NCBI GenBank assembly: GCA_021399445.1
Contig: JAJTUQ010000006.1
Span: 2,542,001-2,606,000 of the forward strand
Origin: Xylogone sp. PMI_703
Taxonomy: Eukaryota; Ascomycota; Leotiomycetes
DNA length: 64,000 bases
Direction of reading: 5' to 3'
The notes under the pieces were generated by a model. That model saw nothing but the letters and a program-made list of their open reading frames with translations. It had not been told where the DNA came from and did not search any database. Positions 49,346 to 58,261 of this stretch are shown in pieces. The translations under genes were made by a program, and so were the position numbers. The stretch's first letter is position 1, and every line of letters begins with the position of its first letter.

Positions 49346-49902
49346 CTATGCTGGAGACAGTTTTACCAAGCCATTGTGATGTTGATGCTGTAAAGTGGAA
49401 GAGAGGGAAGGGGGCGTGCGCCTTTAAATAAGCAGGTAGTGCCGTAGTGAATGTAGAGATTAATGGGAGTATTGAATTCATTAACAAAGTAAAATGATTC
49501 AAGGTAGAGAATGCAGCGAATTCAATCGGAATTGTAGACGGATTCCACCTGTTCACTGGCTATCTAGAGAAAAGAGAATAGAGAAATTCAATACCCATCT
49601 TTGTTTTCCGCCAAATGAGACATCGCTCTCATCCAAACGTCAATATTCACTCAGCATCATAGTAAAGTAGATTTCAGGCAGTGGCAATTCGACATAGAAA
49701 ATGAAAAGGAGCGATTCACTGCACAAGAACTGAAAAGGGTAATTCAATTCTACCACATATCATACCAATAATCATCAATAACAATCATATCGCAACATGA
49801 CATGTACGCATGCATGCATAGCGCTTCAAAAATCGAACTCTGCTGATAAAAACGCCAGAATCACAAACAATTTCCCAAGCTATAGGCCAAAAGTATTTCT
49901 CT
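49346..49902. other. Intergenic stretch
   Basis: 557 bp between the helicase relic and the 3' end of ATX1. No gene seen; a 74-codon minus ORF (49556-49332) has no motif. Confidence 0.5.
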
Positions 49903-50374
49903 TTATTCCTCAGGAAGATCAATGCTCTTCTCCTCGCCGTCAACCTCACCGGAGTTCACCTTCTTGCCGGTCTTCTTGATGGTCTTGAGAACAGTCTCGT
50001 ATGCGAGGGATGGCTCGGCGACGACGGTTGCGGTCTGGGAGTCGAGGGAGACTTCGTAGGATTTAACGCCTGGATTAACCCGGAGAGTTAGCTTTTTGCT
50101 CAAACTGGCTGAGGTTTGTATCTTGCGCTGCTGTAGAGAATTGGAATACAGAGAGGTAAGTCCTCGATCGTGCTGTCGCAATGCGGGGCGCATCGAGAGG
50201 GGTATGATAAGAGAGGAATACGAGCTGACTGTCCTCTCCCCTTTCCGGAAGCAGATAAAGACCAGAAGAAAGCAACAAAAACATACCATCGAGTCTCTTG
50301 AGCACTCGGTCCACAGCTCCTGAGCATCCGCCGCAAGTCATAGTGACATTGAACTTGTAAGTGTGTTCCGCCAT
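49903..50374 (-). CDS. ATX1: Copper metallochaperone Atx1
   Basis: Cytosolic chaperone delivering Cu(I) to the Golgi copper ATPase (Ccc2 type). Exons 50374-50287 and 50069-49903 give 84 residues, close to family length. The copper site MTCGGC (MxCxxC) is at about residues 12-17, in the usual first loop of a ferredoxin-like heavy-metal-associated fold. GVKSYEVSLDSQTATVVAEP forms the middle strands, and KKTGKKV is the conserved Lys-rich loop for docking to the ATPase. The 217-nt intron is longer than most here, but the joint G|GC, giving DGVKSYEV, matches the family exactly. Confidence 0.95.
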
Positions 50375-51278
50375 GTCTTCGGTATTCGGTATTTCGCGAT
50401 GATAGGAAGTTCCGTAAGAAATCTAACGTCGAACGAAAAAGGGTTCTGATATGTGAGAAGCGATAGTAAAGAGGAGAGAGTGCAATCTACACTTTATATA
50501 GTAGAACGAGTAAAAGAGAGAAGGGGAGTAAGCAGAAATAGCTCAGAATAAATACGGACAAATATGCTGGTTGTTTCGGTTTAGTGATAACGGATGGCGG
50601 TCGTAAACTTAGCCGTCAGCTTAGAAATCGAGGGGTTCAGCAGGTTACGCCATCAGCCCCGTCTCTCACTCGTCGTCGTTACGAAAAGGTACGAGTTCTG
50701 GATTTGGTTTCGGTGTCGAAACGCTAAACGCTACACGTATCCTCAGCTTTGAAACTTGCTCAATTTAATTAATTTCCCTCCTTTTTTCTTTCTTTTTAAT
50801 TTATGGTAATCGTAGCTTGGTTTATTTTACTTCCTTTGATATCCCTTGTTCTTTGTGACAGATATAGATTAAATCCGAGGTAAAGGCAGCCGGATAGTCG
50901 GAATTAAGTAGTTAATTAGCTCTTTACGGTCATCTTTTTGGGCTCCGAGCCCGAGGCTTTGAGTGGTGGAGGTTGAGCTGTTTTTGCGTCGTTTCATGGC
51001 TTCATCGTGTCTCGACCACCATGTCCGAGCAAAGCGCCAGTGTCGCATGCGTCCTTCACCAAGACACAATAGCCAAACATTCCTCATTCAGTTCCTCATT
51101 CCAGTTTCGAGATTAATTGATAAAATATTGCTCACATGTCTCTCATACAATTTTGCAGAGGTATAAAGTTACAATGGATTAAGAGGCCAATTACTAAAAC
51201 GGCCGTGTCTAAGCTATCCTTGGAGCTCTAACGAGATACTCCTGAAAAATAAAGACCGTAATTAAAGTATCACGCAGA
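50375..51278. other. Intergenic region, ATX1 promoter
   Basis: 904 bp between the ATX1 start and the 3' end of the RBM5-like gene. Pyrimidine tracts near 50780; no gene seen. Confidence 0.55.
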
Positions 51279-53826
51279 CTATCCCATACGTTGATACCGT
51301 TCCTTAGCCAAATCCTTGGTCTTGTTCAGGAAATCGGCATAGCTGCTCTTGGTTTGTCGCTGGGCCTCTTCAACGGCGTCGCCTAGCCTTCCTCCCTCTG
51401 CTCCTAATCCTACGCCCTGAGCATATACATGCGTCTCAATTGACTCTGTCCTGCCCGTGCCCTGAGCTCCCAGCCCTTCGCCTGCTGTCCAACCCATCTT
51501 GCCCAATAATGCTGCTCCTTTTGATTGAACCGGAGCTGCCAGCTCTTCATCGTTTGCTGAAGGTCCAGGACTATCTTTCGGTACTTTCTTTTGTGAAGCG
51601 GGCTGTTTTGGCTGGTTGAAAGCTTGTCTACGTTCTTTCGCTCGATCACGATAAGCAGAAGCATCAGTTCCAGCAGCTGCTGATTTCTTGAGCTTCGCGG
51701 TCGCTTTCGCAACAAGATCCTCATTCTTCAAGTTATCCCGATGGAGCTGGCTCAAACGTTCATGTTTGTTGACCTCAGCTTCGGACTTGAATTGCCGTGA
51801 GCAAAGCAAGCAACACTTTCGCTCCATATCCGCAAAGCTCTGCTTAGGCGGTGCCTTTTCTGCCTCCTTAGCTTCTTCTTCATTTGCCGACCCCGAGTCT
51901 TCTGCAGTCGCGGACGGGTCTTTAGCTGGTAATCCATGTAATTCTGCATGCCTATTGTTCCAGAATTGAAGATGAGGTGCAACAACAGTAGCTTCTTTTT
52001 CGGCTTTCCGCTTTTTAGATTTTGCGTCGTCGGGCTTCTTACCCTCCACAATACCTTCGTTTGCTCCTTTTGCCGCAGCGTTCGTCTGTTCAACTTCTTT
52101 AAATGTAGTCGGATCTGTCTGCTCAGATACGATAAGTTCACTTGCGTAGGCTGCTTCATCCCAGTACATCAATTTGAGAGATGGGTTTAACAGTGGACTA
52201 AACGTAAAACGAGAAGACTCGGGGCCTGTAGGATATAGCATCGGAACAAATACGCCAGCGTGTATGTAGGATACCATGACAGGCTTAGAAGAAATTGTGA
52301 ACTTTTCTGCCGCATTGTATTTGGCCATAGCCGCCTTCGCATCATCCACAGTGTTGAACTCGGCAAATCCATATCTCCAGCTGTCGTTGGTTTTCCTGTC
52401 TCGGACTAACAGAACTCGCCGTAATGTTCCTTCGGGGGCACCTAGAGCGACATCTCTTGATGTGGAGGAGATTTTTGGCTTCTTCGCCGTGTGGACATCT
52501 GAGGAGGCGGTGCTTTCTTTGTTTTTGTAGAGTTTACTCACTCCCTTTGCAAGAATTTCTTCAGTTACGCTGGGTTCCAACCCTCGGAGCAGAAGGAACT
52601 GGGAGGCAGTATTGTCGGGAGAAACATCAGTATCCCCGGTAGTTGCAAGTCCTGAAAATGCGGACATTCGAGCCGGCGCAACGAGACCCTGTTGGGCAGC
52701 AACTTTGCTAAGTTAGTAAGGTTCTCCTCACTCCTAGAGAGGGACACCAACCAGTCCTTGGCGCATTACAGCGGAAACAGAGTGTCCTGTGCGGATAGTT
52801 TGCAAAGTTACACTGTAGACATCAGATAAAAGTTACTAATAGTCGAGGAGGTAGAACATACAACATCGCACATCCAGTCATCTTCGTTCCTTCCAGCAGG
52901 CTCGCGTTCTTCTCTTTCTCGACTGAAGGTTATGCGCACATATGCCGGAGCTCTCGAAGAATCTTGGTCGGAGTGAGACGGTCCATACAACCCTACTTTT
53001 GGATGAAACCGATCAAGGAATCGTGTTGCCTCGCCGATTGTGCTAAACTGAGCAAAAGCGAACTGTCTTGATAATCCTAAATTCCGTAAGAGATGGTAAA
53101 TCCTAAGAACGAAGCAGGTCTCTTACCAGTCTTCTTATCTTTAATTAATCGTATCTCTTCAATACCATCAACATGAAGGCTATCTTTAAGCTCGTTTAAG
53201 ATCTGTATAACACACAGCGGCCACAGTGGCCATTCCAATGCTTAGCCAGAGTCCACAAATATATTCTTCGTTTTAAAGCACTTAGGCTGTAATAGAATAA
53301 TGATGACTAAGGTAGAAATTCCGCAAAAGGGGAAGGGGTAGGCCAACGTCTTCCTGTGTAAAATGCACCGGGAGTCCTTCAAGTATAACCGTTCGACTTG
53401 GCTGTCCCTTGTAAGACTGGGACCGAGCTGGACTGCGACTCCTGTGGCCACTCGGGGATTCATAATCCTCCCGATCACGATCGATGTAGCGATCTGATCC
53501 CCCGCGGTGTGAATATCTCGATCTCTCGGAGCCGCGATCATGGTCACGGTTGTACTGATCAGACTCATACCGATCTCGGCCACTGCGGTAATATCGGTCA
53601 TCCTCGTATCGCCGTGAAGAATGGCTGTTATCTTATGGAGTCCTTGTTAGTATAGATCAAAATTACGTTCTATACCCTACTCCGAGTTACCTCTCGTCCA
53701 GGCTTGGTCCTCTCGTGAGTGTCGTTGAGGCGACTCATCTCGATATCTAGGATAATCGTCATACATAGTAGAATCGTGTCCCGAGCCGCGATTAGGACTC
53801 GGTCTAGAAGATCGTGGGCGATCCAT
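51279..53826 (-). CDS. RBM5/RBM10-type RNA-binding splicing factor
   Basis: Predicted nuclear regulator of spliceosome assembly. Six exons (53826-53691, 53631-53348, 53202-53127, 53076-52862, 52812-52752, 52702-51279) give 731 residues. Order: Arg/Ser/Asp-rich N-terminus; RRM1 from VILEGLPVHFTQED through QFAFAQFS; a RanBP2-type zinc finger DWMCDVCNFANYPHRTLCFRC; RRM2 (FLLLRGLEPSVTEE to YGFAEFNT); a C2H2-like finger CCLLCSRQFKSEAEVNKHE; and a C-terminal G-patch GAALLGKMGWTAGEGLGAQG. This is the animal RBM5/10 plan. Donors GTTGGC and GTTGGT are unusual; an intron acceptor at AAAG (52703) rather than the nearer TTAG is needed for frame. Confidence 0.92.
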
Positions 53827-54136
53827 CTGCGGTAGGTATCTCGGTAGAACGCGCTGCGAATATCGTTTGCGCAAGTAAAAGAGGGTTGAGATCTCGTGGG
53901 ACAGCCTTGTGGTTCAAAGCTTCAGTGCCAAGACGGAAGTGGTAAGGCTAGAAGCGTCTATATTAGTCAGCAACCCCAAGCTGCAAAGTCATGTGCTTGC
54001 GCTCCATTCCATATCATAAGTCCAGCATAGTCAGACAAGCTGTGGTTGGGCACGATTTTACAATTTTTACAATAAATAATACCTTAAACGTATCATAAAG
54101 ATTATTTCATCATTGTTTACATATTAGATAGAGCCA
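53827..54136. promoter_or_regulatory. Bidirectional promoter, RBM5-like / MOCS2B
   Basis: 310-bp spacer between divergent start codons. No distinct motif recognised. Confidence 0.5.
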
Positions 54137-54690
54137 ATGGCCAAAATTGTGCAAGAGGGCAATTGCTATGTCGCATTGACTCAGGACCATCTCGATGTTC
54201 AATATACCATGGATTTAGTGAGGAGTCCTAAAGCAGGCGCAATAGTTATATTCGCAGGTTCGAAGCCCTGCGAAATTTCTTGTGAACCTGGTTAACAGGC
54301 TCTGTTGTAGGCACTACCCGGGATAATTTTTCGGGAAAGCCTGTTAAGGAACTTCAATATACTTCCTATGAACCACGTGCTCTGCAGACAATGCTCTCAA
54401 TATGTAAAAATATTGTTGAGAAGCATGGTATTACGTCAATTGCAATGATTCATAGGCTTGGTGTTGTTCCTATTGGCGAAGAGAGTATTTTAATAGCTGT
54501 GTCCTCGCCGCATCGTCAGGCAGGGTGGAGAGCTGGTGAGGAAGCTCTCGAGGAGTGTAAATCCAAAGTGGAGGTATGGAAGAAAGAGGAGTTTGAAGGT
54601 GAAGAAGGTGTCTGGAGGGCAAATCGAGACGGAGCCCAGGGTACCTATTTCAATAAAGATGAAAATGTTCAAACTGCTCCTGGACCTTAA
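54137..54690 (+). CDS. cnxH: Molybdopterin synthase catalytic subunit (MoaE/MOCS2B)
   Basis: Large subunit of molybdopterin synthase, which transfers sulfur from the small subunit's thiocarboxylate to precursor Z during molybdenum cofactor synthesis (needed for nitrate reductase). Exons 54137-54257 and 54311-54690 give 166 residues. Family blocks: AGAIVIFAGTTRDNFSGK (made by the 53-nt intron), YEPRAL, MIHRLGVVPIGEESILIAVS, SPHRQAGWRAGEEALEECK and the catalytic-lysine segment VEVWKKEEF. The 5' splice site GTTCGA lies inside a strong hairpin, noted separately. The small subunit is not in the window. Confidence 0.94.
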
Positions 54691-55132
54691 ACTCAGTGGT
54701 TCAGTAAATATATAATGTTATATATATATAATTAAACCGATATATTGAGAGGAATTTTGAGGTAATGAAAACTCATGATGGATTGAGAGAGGGATACCAA
54801 AAAGTAGTTCTTATCCTACTGTCATGAAGACCCTCATGATCCCTTGTCGATATGATTGTAGGGACCTCCCTAGGTTTGTGGTATTATCCTACATCTACAT
54901 ATACAAGTGAGATGCTGAGATAGCCTCAAGGCACAGAGTCTCTGTTTATGACTCTCAATGGCCTTGACTTTTCGTCCATTTCAAACCCCGGAAGACTCGG
55001 TGCAGCTGAGATCGATACATAGAACTCCTATAGCGCCGTACTTACCACAGTCCATTGCGCTAGGTGGCGCTCCTGGGGGGCAATCCGAACCTATTCTCCA
55101 TGAAATGGTTCACAGGATCCATATTTAAAGGA
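54691..55132. other. Convergent 3' intergenic stretch
   Basis: 442 bp between the MOCS2B and CIA30 3' ends, with an AT-dinucleotide run at about 54717-54732. No gene seen. Confidence 0.6.
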
Positions 55133-55996
55133 TTATTTCTCCTCGGTATCTTGATTCCATCTGATCTTCTCACCATGCTTTGTCTTGAGTTGCCCCTCCT
55201 CAACTCTTTCATCTTCTTGCATGTCCTGCTCCGATAATCGATTTGTAGCCCATACCCTCTCAATACTGAGATCAAAATCTCCTGGGATACGATCAATAAG
55301 TCCAATCCCTACCGTGCGGATCTTCTGCTTCAGTATCTCAGACTGCGGCTCTACAACCACACCATGGTTTGTCCGCACAAATTCGTTCCATTTGATGAGA
55401 ATAGTTTCCCATTCTCCAGGCTTCCTTGCATATAATCTATGTTGATGAAGGTCTGTCGGTACAATCGAATCGGTTTGGAGATTTACGAAATACTTTCGTC
55501 CGTCCGATTTTATTCTGAGGGCGAGGTAGGCGTAGTGATCAACGTTCCAAAACGATTTCCCAAAGAGAGTGGGCCCTCGTTCAAGAGTCCGCCAAGCTGC
55601 GTAGCCTGTCCTCTGTATGTGGGGTCTGTTTGGAGGTAGCTCAATTGATATATTTCCATGGAATCTAGCATGACCGTAGGGATTTGCTATAGGTGAGGAA
55701 GTTGCGCCGGGTTGTGGCGGAACCCAATCGAGAGCTGCTTTCGAAAACCCGCCTGTATCTGAGTCGCAGATCACTTTGCATTCCTTAATTGATTCTGGTT
55801 CGTGGAAGGTCGCTAGGATATATGGCTTTGTAGCAGGCCTGGTGCCTTCTGCTGTAAGAGCTTCAGAGGGGCATGAGAGTTAGCTATAAGTTCCAAAGGC
55901 AAAGGATTGGTTAGATTTACCAATATTCGAAAGCCGTTTGAACTCATCCAAGCTTCGGCTAAGGAAGCCTTTTGCTAAATTGGGTGTCACTCTCAT
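55133..55996 (-). CDS. CIA30 / NDUFAF1-like complex I assembly factor
   Basis: Mitochondrial chaperone for assembly of NADH:ubiquinone oxidoreductase. Exons 55996-55921 and 55860-55133 give 267 residues. The first exon MRVTPNLAKGFLSRSLDEF supplies a basic presequence-like start. Exon 2 begins ALTAEGTRPATKPYILATF and contains CDSDTGGFSKAALDW, GYAAWRTLERGPTLFGKSFW, YAYLALRIKSDGRKYFVNLQ and EWETILIKWNEFVRTNHGVV, the successive conserved blocks of the CIA30 beta-sandwich domain; the acidic tail ends near WNQDTEEK. Reading without the intron would lose the presequence. Length is slightly short for animal NDUFAF1 but normal for fungi. Confidence 0.92.
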
Positions 55997-56402
55997 TGCT
56001 GGTTAGTTCCAGCGCATCACCGCAATCAGTGTGAGAAGGATTGGTGATGCAATATCGGAAAGTTACTTTGGCTTCGTACTCGTACTGTAAGCGAGTAGCC
56101 AATTGGCTGCCCCTCCATTCTGCTGTTGCAAAAAAGCTCCGATATTCACATAAATCCCGTAATTATTACGGCTTTAATTTACTTTTCATTTTGATAATAT
56201 TTGTAATTGAGTAGATTTACTGTTAGACGACATAACTATATTCAATAGAAATACTGTAAAATGTTCCTTAGAGCGGGCGCACCTGAGTTACTCCGTACTG
56301 AGAAGGATAATTGATTTTCCAGGCCATTCTTCCTTCCTCTTTTGGTTTTGATTCAGGTGTTTGCTATTTATACCCTTAATTGTTGAAATAGATTCTATCA
56401 TT
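55997..56402. other. Intergenic region between CIA30 and the tRNA gene
   Basis: 406 bp, AT-rich, presumed CIA30 promoter and tRNA upstream region. No gene seen. Confidence 0.55.
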
Positions 56403-56420
56403 GGACAGATGGCCGAGTTG

Positions 56421-56476
56421 GTTAGTTTCCCACCAAGAGACGAGTCGTTGAGTTTGTGTATTAACTAGTTGATAAG
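56421..56476 (+). other. D-loop insertion in tRNA-Leu, intron-like
   Basis: 56 nt, starting GTTAGT and ending GATAAG, with TTAAC at 56461-56465 whose branch-type A lies 12 nt from the end. A 5-bp direct repeat GGTTA (56420-56424 and 56476-56480) makes the exact boundary ambiguous; the excised product is the same. Confidence 0.75.
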
Positions 56477-56496
56477 GTTATGGCGCCAGGTTAAGG

Positions 56497-56513
56497 TTTA
56501 TCTTAACAATGTT
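56497..56513 (+). other. Canonical tRNA anticodon-loop intron
   Basis: 17 nt directly 3' of position 37, the standard eukaryotic site. CTTAA (56502-56506) is complementary to the anticodon-loop TTAAG, as in normal pre-tRNAs cut by the splicing endonuclease. Confidence 0.85.
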
Positions 56514-56530
56514 TCCTGGTCACGAAAGTG

Positions 56531-56585
56531 GTGAGTTCAGTCTTAACTGCATAATATTAATATCCATCACTAACACAATCCATAG
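56531..56585 (+). other. Variable-arm insertion in tRNA-Leu, intron-like
   Basis: 55 nt with a consensus fungal donor GTGAGT, branch sequence CACTAAC (56568-56574; branch A 12 nt from the end) and acceptor CATAG. It follows the CAC-GAAA-GTG variable hairpin exactly. Confidence 0.8.
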
Positions 56586-56623
56586 GCGTGGGTTCGAGTC
56601 CCACTCTGTTCACTACCATTTCC

Positions 56624-56630
56624 TTTTTTT
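56624..56630 (+). terminator. Pol III T7 terminator
   Basis: Seven T residues 12 nt after the tRNA discriminator base; another T tract follows at 56634-56642. Confidence 0.75.
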
Positions 56631-58261
56631 GAATTTTTTTTTGAATTTTTGGAAACCTAGCTTTCAATTGTCTTCTTACGCTTTATTTGTTATTGATCTC
56701 TGCCGCTGTGATCTAATCGTTAAGGGGGTTCAATTGTTTAGGCTTGGCTTGGCTTCTAGGACAATTCAAGTTGTTTGTCCTCGTCTGCGTATCCAATTCC
56801 AGATTAGGAAGTTGCTCTTTGGAGGAAGTATGAACCAATGAATGCTCCAAGAAGCTTACCTTGTCTACGTTTCTTCCTGCACTCAAGCCTTTCAGAACGA
56901 CATTCTCTGATCGGGCATACTGTGCTACGCGTTCCAAAAAGATGGGAGGGAACCGGTAGGTTGGGCAGCAGCATCAACGCAGAATAAATTCCCGAATCTC
57001 TGTTTCAGGGTTCTATTCGTGCTGATGTCGGAAGAGCTGGTGCAACATTGCCCTTGGATTGGGCAGGACCTTCCTGGAAAGAGAGAAAGCCTGGGCTCGA
57101 GTATTACCCTATGTCACACAGCTCATCCAGCCGACCATCGCAGTAACGCGCGAGAGCCTTGTATCTTACAGCATGACGAACACATGGCTCCTATTCCTGA
57201 CACTGTGGAACCTGAAAGGCGTGCCTATCGAATGCTCACTGCAGCTTCTGCTTCAAAAACGATCCATGGCCCAGCTAGTAAGCCCTGGGATACTCAAACT
57301 CATTGGTTCAGGGAATGAGTTCTCTCGAAACCCCAAGTGACGATGCCACGCAAGTATTCTGATGTTGTTTGAGTTTGTTGATAGCATTTAACCTTTAAAG
57401 TCAAAAACATTTTGATTTTTCATCTTATTTTGCTATCTATTTCATGAACATGACTAGGCATTGATTGATGTGTTATTTTTCTCAAATTGTGCTTCACACA
57501 AATGCTTCTCCTACGCGACCTTGAAGTTCGTCCTTAAATTCCAGTGGAATTGTTAATACATAATCTCTATTCATTGCTGTATCCATGATTTTACGTTCTT
57601 GAACTTAGTCTACGGAGAGAGTAAGAGCCCCTTTGTATCTGAGAGCTATCTCTACCTAGGCGGGTTTCGGAGGCCGACCTAGTGATCCTTCTGATACTGG
57701 AATACGTATGGCTGCACTGCCTCAGCAGACTGTCCTACGTTACTCAACCTCATATCTGTTTGTTGAAACGATCTTATTCGATTCAAAATTCGCGCCATGA
57801 CGAATGCATCTGACATGCATTGAACCTTGACATCCTCATTGGGAGGCAACCCCCAAGCAAGATTTCCAGAAGAGAACTGCTCTGGACCACTTCCACACGT
57901 GGTAACATGATCTTCGACCAGGACTCGATCCATATGTAGTGAGATCCACTTTATATCTACAGGGAGAAGCCAAGAAAATGGATCCCTACGAGGCTCAAAT
58001 CTAAAACAGTGCAACAGGACGAAACATCCAACTCCAAGCCGATGCTCTAGATCTTGCGACACAAAGCTATGATGTTTAACACAGATTATCGACATAAAAC
58101 AAGAAGCCATTTAAATTCCATACATATTATTTGCGACTCACTATTGCATCTCAGCCAAAACACTGTCTTCCATCGGACAGGCCGACTCATTGGGTCGTTA
58201 TTGTCATCCAAAGAGATCGTATCTAGGTCTTGATACGTAACTGTTGTCTATTTCGCAGGCT
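56631..58261. other. Intergenic region with orphan ORFs
   Basis: Apart from the orphan minus-strand ORF listed separately, a plus-strand frame at about 57020-57340 stays open for about 94 codons and reads protein-like (RVLPYVTQLIQPTIAV, then MTNTWLLFLTLWNLKGVP), but it has no clear ATG or family. The segment before 58262 (CTATTTCGCAG) resembles an intron acceptor in the leader of the regulator gene. Confidence 0.45.
57679..58110 (-). CDS. Orphan ORF, hypothetical
   Basis: A 143-residue frame from a true ATG. I recognise nothing in it. The N-terminus is Cys/Val-rich (MASCFMSIICVKHHSFVSQD) and the middle reads FSWLLPVDIKWISLHMDRVL. There is no signal peptide or repeat. It is divergent from the AflR-like regulator, 151 bp away. 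It may be a fast-evolving gene, a fragment of a larger one, or chance. Confidence 0.35.
   Translation of the reverse strand: MASCFMSIICVKHHSFVSQDLEHRLGVGCFVLLHCFRFEPRRDPFSWLLPVDIKWISLHMDRVLVEDHVTTCGSGPEQFSSGNLAWGLPPNEDVKVQCMSDAFVMARILNRIRSFQQTDMRLSNVGQSAEAVQPYVFQYQKDH

Larger units (their letters stand above)
56403..56612 (+). tRNA. tRNA-Leu(AAG) with three insertions
   Basis: Exonic parts 56403-56420, 56477-56496, 56514-56530 and 56586-56612 join to a perfect 82-nt class II tRNA. The acceptor stem pairs GGACAGA with TCTGTTC (one G-U). The D stem is GCC/GGC, the anticodon stem CCAGG/CCTGG with loop TTAAGGT (anticodon AAG, 56493-56495). A short variable stem CAC/GTG precedes the T arm GTGGG-TTCGAGT-CCCAC, and the discriminator is A as expected for Leu. 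Insertion 56497-56513 is a canonical anticodon-loop intron whose CTTAA pairs with TTAAG. Insertions 56421-56476 (D-loop) and 56531-56585 (variable arm) look spliceosomal. A box 56410-56421, B box 56591-56601 and a T7 terminator at 56624-56630 are present. It could be a pseudogene, but no stem base is mutated. Confidence 0.88.

Noticed and set aside
54256..54266. GGTTCGAAGCC resembles a tRNA B box
   Set aside because: No acceptor, D or anticodon arms fit around it, and it lies at the 5' splice site of the MOCS2B gene, where the frame demands an intron.
56509..56841. 110-codon plus-strand ORF over the tRNA 3' half
   Set aside because: It runs through the tRNA T-arm and the poly-T terminator and has no protein-like motif; the tRNA explains the sequence.
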